This document shows positions 50,206 through 53,406 of a DNA stretch of 53,406 nt, piece after piece; positions within the stretch are counted from its first letter, which is position 1, and every line of letters starts with the position of its first letter. Both the position numbers and the translations under genes were made by a program. Under the pieces are notes generated by a model. The model was not told where the DNA came from. It ran no database searches and worked only from the letters and a program-made list of their open reading frames with translations. This stretch comes from Nitrososphaerota archaeon (GTDB lineage: Archaea > Thermoproteota > Nitrososphaeria > Nitrososphaerales > Nitrosopumilaceae), in NCBI GenBank assembly GCA_028866655.1, contig JAGWHQ010000010.1:1-53406 (forward strand), given 5' to 3'.

Positions 50206-51258
50206 TTGTCAGAAGTACTAAATGATAAAGAGGTTAGAAAACTACAACTTGTAGGTGGATCCACGTATGTTTTATCGTTGCCAAAAAAATGGGTTGACGA
50301 ATTGAAACTAAAAACAGGAGATCCCGTTTCAATAGTTAAAAATGTAAACAAATCGCTTTCAATATTACCAACACAGAATTATTCAATTCCAAAGATTTCT
50401 AAATCAAAGACAATCATAAGTCAGAAAGATTCGGTTGAATCAATCCAAAGAAAAGTCATTGCAATGTACTTGGCAGGCTATCAGATCATAGAAATACATG
50501 CAAAGGGAGGAAGAATACAGATAGAACACAAACAAGCAATAAGAGATCTCGTAAGAAAAAACATGATAGGAACAGAGATAGTTGAAACCACTCCAGAATC
50601 TATCACAATTCAAATTTTAACCAGCCTTCCAGAACTTTCAATAAGTGATGCGCTCAAGAGGATGTTTTTACTCACATCAACGATGCACAGACAAGCAATT
50701 GATGCACTAAAAGAAATGGACGTCGAGTCTGGCGAAGAGATAACTCATCTTGATGATGAAGTAGATAGATTCAGTTTGTACATACTACGAAACTTGACAC
50801 TTGCAGTTGAACATGAAAAGATCCTTCGAGATATTGGACTCAAAAAACCATCAGACTGCATCAGTTATAGAATTGTAGTCAAGTCGATTGAAAGAATTGC
50901 AGATCATGCAGTCTCAATTGCAAGTAGAATAAAATTCCTAAAATCAACTTTAGAGCCAGCACTAATACAAAAGGTAACACGTCTAAGCGAAGACTCTCTG
51001 AAGGTCTTCGAAGACTCGATCTTGGCTCTAAATAAAAGAGATTATGCCCTTGCTGACAATGTTGCCTCAAATGCACATAGAATAGCTGAAAAAGAACAAG
51101 AGTTCACAGACAGTCTAGAAGAATCAAAAAAATATTCCAGCATTATCAAGTTTGTACTAGAAGATATTCGCAGAACGGCAGAATATTCAAGCGATATTGC
51201 AGAAGCAGTCATTAATGAAACAGTACAAGATGTAAGTTCAGAGAACAGTTCACCCTAA
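50206..51258 (+). CDS. PhoU-domain regulator with N-terminal AbrB/SpoVT domain
   Basis: Residues 7-52 resemble the AbrB/SpoVT DNA-binding fold (KLQLVGGSTYVLSLPKKWVD, then ELKLKTGDPVSIVKN). Residues about 150-340 are a helical PhoU-type region (MFLLTSTMHRQAIDALKEMD and VVKSIERIADHAVSIASRIK). A protein like this could sense phosphate status through the PhoU part and bind DNA through the N terminus. It is head to head with pstC, with a CTATATAG palindrome in between. TTG 50206 is the start. Confidence 0.88.
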   Translation: MSEVLNDKEVRKLQLVGGSTYVLSLPKKWVDELKLKTGDPVSIVKNVNKSLSILPTQNYSIPKISKSKTIISQKDSVESIQRKVIAMYLAGYQIIEIHAKGGRIQIEHKQAIRDLVRKNMIGTEIVETTPESITIQILTSLPELSISDALKRMFLLTSTMHRQAIDALKEMDVESGEEITHLDDEVDRFSLYILRNLTLAVEHEKILRDIGLKKPSDCISYRIVVKSIERIADHAVSIASRIKFLKSTLEPALIQKVTRLSEDSLKVFEDSILALNKRDYALADNVASNAHRIAEKEQEFTDSLEESKKYSSIIKFVLEDIRRTAEYSSDIAEAVINETVQDVSSENSSP

Positions 51259-51282
51259 AATAGGCAGATCATAGGCGTTTTC

Positions 51283-51311
51283 ATCTATATAGATTCTATT
51301 TCCTATATAGG
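51283..51311. promoter_or_regulatory. candidate phosphate-regulon operator pair upstream of DUF47-pit
   Basis: Two perfect palindromes, ATCTATATAGAT (51283-51294) and CCTATATAGG (51302-51311), have centres 18 bases apart and share the CTATATAG core of the sites upstream of pstS and pstC. They lie 36-64 bases upstream of the DUF47 start. Confidence 0.5.
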
Positions 51312-51346
51312 TCATGTATTTATCTATGAATCTTAGGAGGAACTAC

Positions 51347-51979
51347 ATGGCCCAATGGTTATCATGGATAAAATCAAATGATAAGGAAATCATTGCAATA
51401 TTAAACGATCTTGCAAGCAAGGCAGAAGAATCTGCAAAACTGTTGGTTGAATTATTTACAGACTTTGATAAACTGATCCAGATTCATGAAAAGATTGAAG
51501 CAATAGAAAAAGAAGCTGACAAACTTACACATTCCATCTTTGAAGAATTAAACAAGACATTCATCACCCCACTTGACAGGGAAGATATTTCCAGAATTGC
51601 CTCAAAGACTGATGATATCATAGATTACATAGAAGGAATATCTGGACGACTGATTGGTTTTAAAATCAAAGTTACTCCTCCGCACATGTTGGAGATAGCA
51701 AAAGAGATCCACAATTCTACAAAGGAAATCAATTTCATGATTACAAAATTAAACAAAGTAAAGGCAGACAAGTCAATAATTGAACACTGTCGTACCATAA
51801 ATGAACAAGAGCATCGTGTTGATGCGATATATCGCAAAGCAATGGGAGAGTTGTTTGAAACAACAGATGTCATCAACATAATCAAGATGAAAGATACCTA
51901 TGAAGCACTTGAACATGCTTCAGACAGGTGTTTAGATGTTGCAGATTCGATAGAGGACATCGTTCTCAAATACACATAG
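51347..51979 (+). CDS. DUF47 (PhoU-like) PiT accessory protein
   Basis: The 210-residue helical protein is a DUF47/TIGR00153 member, related to PhoU and normally encoded next to PiT permeases. Typical stretches are DKLIQIHEKIEAIEKEADKL, THSIFEELNKTFITPLDRED and ALEHASDRCLDVADSIEDIV. I choose ATG 51347 because an AGGAGG ribosome-binding site lies 6 bases upstream; the longer frame would swallow it. pit follows after 9 bases. Confidence 0.9.
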   Translation: MAQWLSWIKSNDKEIIAILNDLASKAEESAKLLVELFTDFDKLIQIHEKIEAIEKEADKLTHSIFEELNKTFITPLDREDISRIASKTDDIIDYIEGISGRLIGFKIKVTPPHMLEIAKEIHNSTKEINFMITKLNKVKADKSIIEHCRTINEQEHRVDAIYRKAMGELFETTDVINIIKMKDTYEALEHASDRCLDVADSIEDIVLKYT

Positions 51980-51988
51980 GTATTTGAT

Positions 51989-52978
51989 ATGATTGAACTG
52001 GCGATTGGAGCAATATTAGTTGCACTAGTTTTTGATTTTCTCAACGGCTTTCATGATGCCGCAAACTCGATTGCAACAATAGTTGGAACAAGAATCCTGA
52101 GACCTTTGCATGCAGTCACATTGGCAGCTGCTGCTAATTTTATAGGCCCGTTTCTTTTCGGAGTGGCAGTTGCAACAACAATAGGAAAAGGAATCATAAA
52201 TCCAGATTTTGTTACCCTCAACATAATAATTGGCGCTTTGGCCGGAGCCATAGTCTGGGACATCATAACATGGCTACTTGGATTACCCACATCTAGCAGC
52301 CATGCACTAGTTGGAGGAATCATAGGAGCAGGAATAGCAGGAGCAGGCTCACATGTGTTGATACTAGATGGAATTCAAAAGGTCGCAATAGGAATTCTGG
52401 TTTCGCCAATTGCAGGTTTTATTGCCGCATTTGCAACTGGACTAGCTATAATGACAATATTTGCAAAAGCAAAACCACATGCAGTAAATTCCGCATTTGG
52501 TAGATTACAATTGGTTTCGGCAACATACTTTTCATTAACTCATGGAGCAAATGATGGACAAAAAACAATGGGAGTCATTGCTTTGATTTTACTAACTCAG
52601 GGAGTGATCACAAAATTTAGTGTTCCATACTATGTTATCATAATGGCGGCACTAGCAATAAGTCTCGGTACTTTCTTTGGAGGGTGGCGCATAGTAAAAA
52701 CAATGGCAGTAAAGATTACACAGCTTAGACCCTACCAAGGTTTTGCAGCAGAGACTAGTGCAGCCAGCATACTTGCAACTCTTGCATGGCTTGGAATTCC
52801 TGCAAGTACTACACATGCAATTTCTGGGAGTATAATGGGAGTAGGAGCAGTAAGAAGAATGTCTGCAGTTAGATGGGGCATTGGAAAAAGAATTGTATGG
52901 GCATGGATAATTACCATACCTGCCAGTGCAGCAGTATCATTTGTCATAATGCTTTTCATAAAGGCAATATCTCATTGA
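51989..52978 (+). CDS. pit: PiT family inorganic phosphate permease
   Basis: The 329-residue membrane protein has the two PiT repeats: FDFLNGFHDAANSIATIVGT in the N-terminal half and SLTHGANDGQKTMGVIAL in the C-terminal half. Several glycine-rich membrane helices and two SSSHALVGG/STTHAISGS-like loops are also visible. It is a low-affinity phosphate (or metal-phosphate) symporter, complementing the high-affinity Pst system next door. It is in an operon with DUF47. Confidence 0.95.
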   Translation: MIELAIGAILVALVFDFLNGFHDAANSIATIVGTRILRPLHAVTLAAAANFIGPFLFGVAVATTIGKGIINPDFVTLNIIIGALAGAIVWDIITWLLGLPTSSSHALVGGIIGAGIAGAGSHVLILDGIQKVAIGILVSPIAGFIAAFATGLAIMTIFAKAKPHAVNSAFGRLQLVSATYFSLTHGANDGQKTMGVIALILLTQGVITKFSVPYYVIIMAALAISLGTFFGGWRIVKTMAVKITQLRPYQGFAAETSAASILATLAWLGIPASTTHAISGSIMGVGAVRRMSAVRWGIGKRIVWAWIITIPASAAVSFVIMLFIKAISH

Positions 52979-53090
52979 TGTTAAACTTCATGTAAACAAC
53001 ATGACAACAAATTCTAGAATTTCCAACTACATTGTTACATCATCAATAATTACTAGAACTTAAAAGAAACAACGTATTACATACAACAAA

Positions 53091-53406
53091 ATGAAAAAAT
53101 CAATGATCAACAAGAACACATTTCTTAGAAAATTTAAAAAGATTTCAGACAACTTTTGTCAAAAGTTAGAAAAGTACATTGCAGACTCTAATGATGAGAA
53201 TATCCACGATATCAGAGTATCAATTAGACGTCTAGAAACATCATACAGAATCCTTCCAAAGAATATAAGAAAACAAGAAAGAATCAGAGAATATGTAAAG
53301 TATGCAAAGAAACTTTTCAAGATAAATGCGAAGATAAGAGACTATGACATCATTTGTGCAAACATGGAATTGCATCATTCCAATAAGACGAAGGATTTGG
53401 TTTCTG
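53091..53406 (+). CDS. CHAD domain protein (partial, runs off the window)
   Basis: The ATG-initiated frame stays open to the window end. NIHDIRVSIRRLETSYRILP is the CHAD signature (HDxRVxxRRLR), followed by YAKKLFKINAKIRDYDIICA, which matches the LGxxRDxDV pattern. CHAD domains are helical bundles rich in His/Arg that bind polyphosphate. Directly following a phosphate permease, a polyphosphate-linked role is likely. At least 105 residues are visible; no CYTH domain precedes it. Confidence 0.82.
   Translation, partial: MKKSMINKNTFLRKFKKISDNFCQKLEKYIADSNDENIHDIRVSIRRLETSYRILPKNIRKQERIREYVKYAKKLFKINAKIRDYDIICANMELHHSNKTKDLVS

Noticed and set aside
1-53406. CRISPR array, insertion sequence, prophage or known defence island
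   Set aside because: No spaced direct repeats, transposase, integrase, capsid, terminase or Cas-like protein was found. The only defence-like gene is the orphan methyltransferase.

Overview
This window is AT-rich archaeal chromosome, almost certainly from a member of the Nitrososphaerota (Thaumarchaeota, the ammonia-oxidising archaea and relatives). It encodes archaeal or eukaryote-type information proteins (S24e, S27ae, S8e, SRP54, SRP19, Gar1, TFB, aIF5A, Alba, Pus10, Dph6). It also has the archaeal front end of the shikimate pathway, a GHMP-type shikimate kinase, ScpA/ScpB, a menaquinone (futalosine-type) radical SAM enzyme, and a PstS ending in a PEFG-type C-terminal anchor. No ammonia-oxidation genes lie in the window, so that lifestyle is inferred only from lineage. 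Many genes start with TTG or GTG, and genes are tightly packed, often overlapping by 1-20 bases.

Bases 1-4900 are a loose accessory region. It holds a remnant of a DUF488 gene broken by a frameshift and a stop, joined to a nitroreductase gene that has lost its 5' end, and then an exported-protein gene with a stop at codon 4. Small proteins (VOC, DUF1059, cyclophilin, short membrane and Cys-rich proteins), imperfect dispersed repeats and a copy of the 3' flank of a tRNA-Arg gene follow. The tRNA-Arg itself (4880-4954) marks the right edge. Bases 5000-7600 carry an aquaporin, a Bcp-type peroxiredoxin, a disordered repeat protein and two Cys-rich proteins.

Bases 7681-22724 are an aromatic block. 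UbiD and an MqnC-like enzyme (menaquinone branch) come first. A nearly complete chorismate route follows: ADH synthase, DHQ synthase II, AroD, AroE, archaeal shikimate kinase, AroA and AroC, then a fused chorismate mutase-aminotransferase and prephenate dehydrogenase. The block is interrupted by an orphan DNA methyltransferase, Alba and small proteins. Bases 22700-31300 hold thiamine genes (thiC, thiDN), sugar-nucleotide enzymes (nucleotidyltransferase, GNA1-like acetyltransferase, GalT-like), a hemerythrin-like protein, an FKBP and archaeal phosphoglycerate mutase.

Bases 31374-43707 are rich in translation, RNA and chromosome functions: S24e-S27ae, Pus10, a J-domain/ferredoxin fusion, SRP54, Dph6, aIF5A, an intron-containing tRNA-Tyr, an Lrp regulator, a TPR-receiver protein, ScpA/ScpB, and S8e-SRP19-Gar1-TFB. 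Just after the aIF5A stop codon there is a previously unannotated-looking C/D box sRNA. One of its guides is complementary to the anticodon loop of elongator tRNA-Met and places C34 at the predicted methylation position.

Bases 44103-53406 form a phosphate block: two PstS proteins, PhoU, PstB, PstA and PstC on the minus strand, then an AbrB-PhoU regulator, a DUF47 protein, a PiT permease and the start of a CHAD (polyphosphate-binding type) protein on the plus strand. Palindromes with the shared core CTATATAG lie upstream of pstS, between pstC and the AbrB-PhoU gene, and twice upstream of DUF47-pit. They look like a candidate operator of a thaumarchaeal phosphate regulon. No CRISPR array, insertion sequence or replication origin was seen, and no gene-free stretch exceeds about 220 bases.
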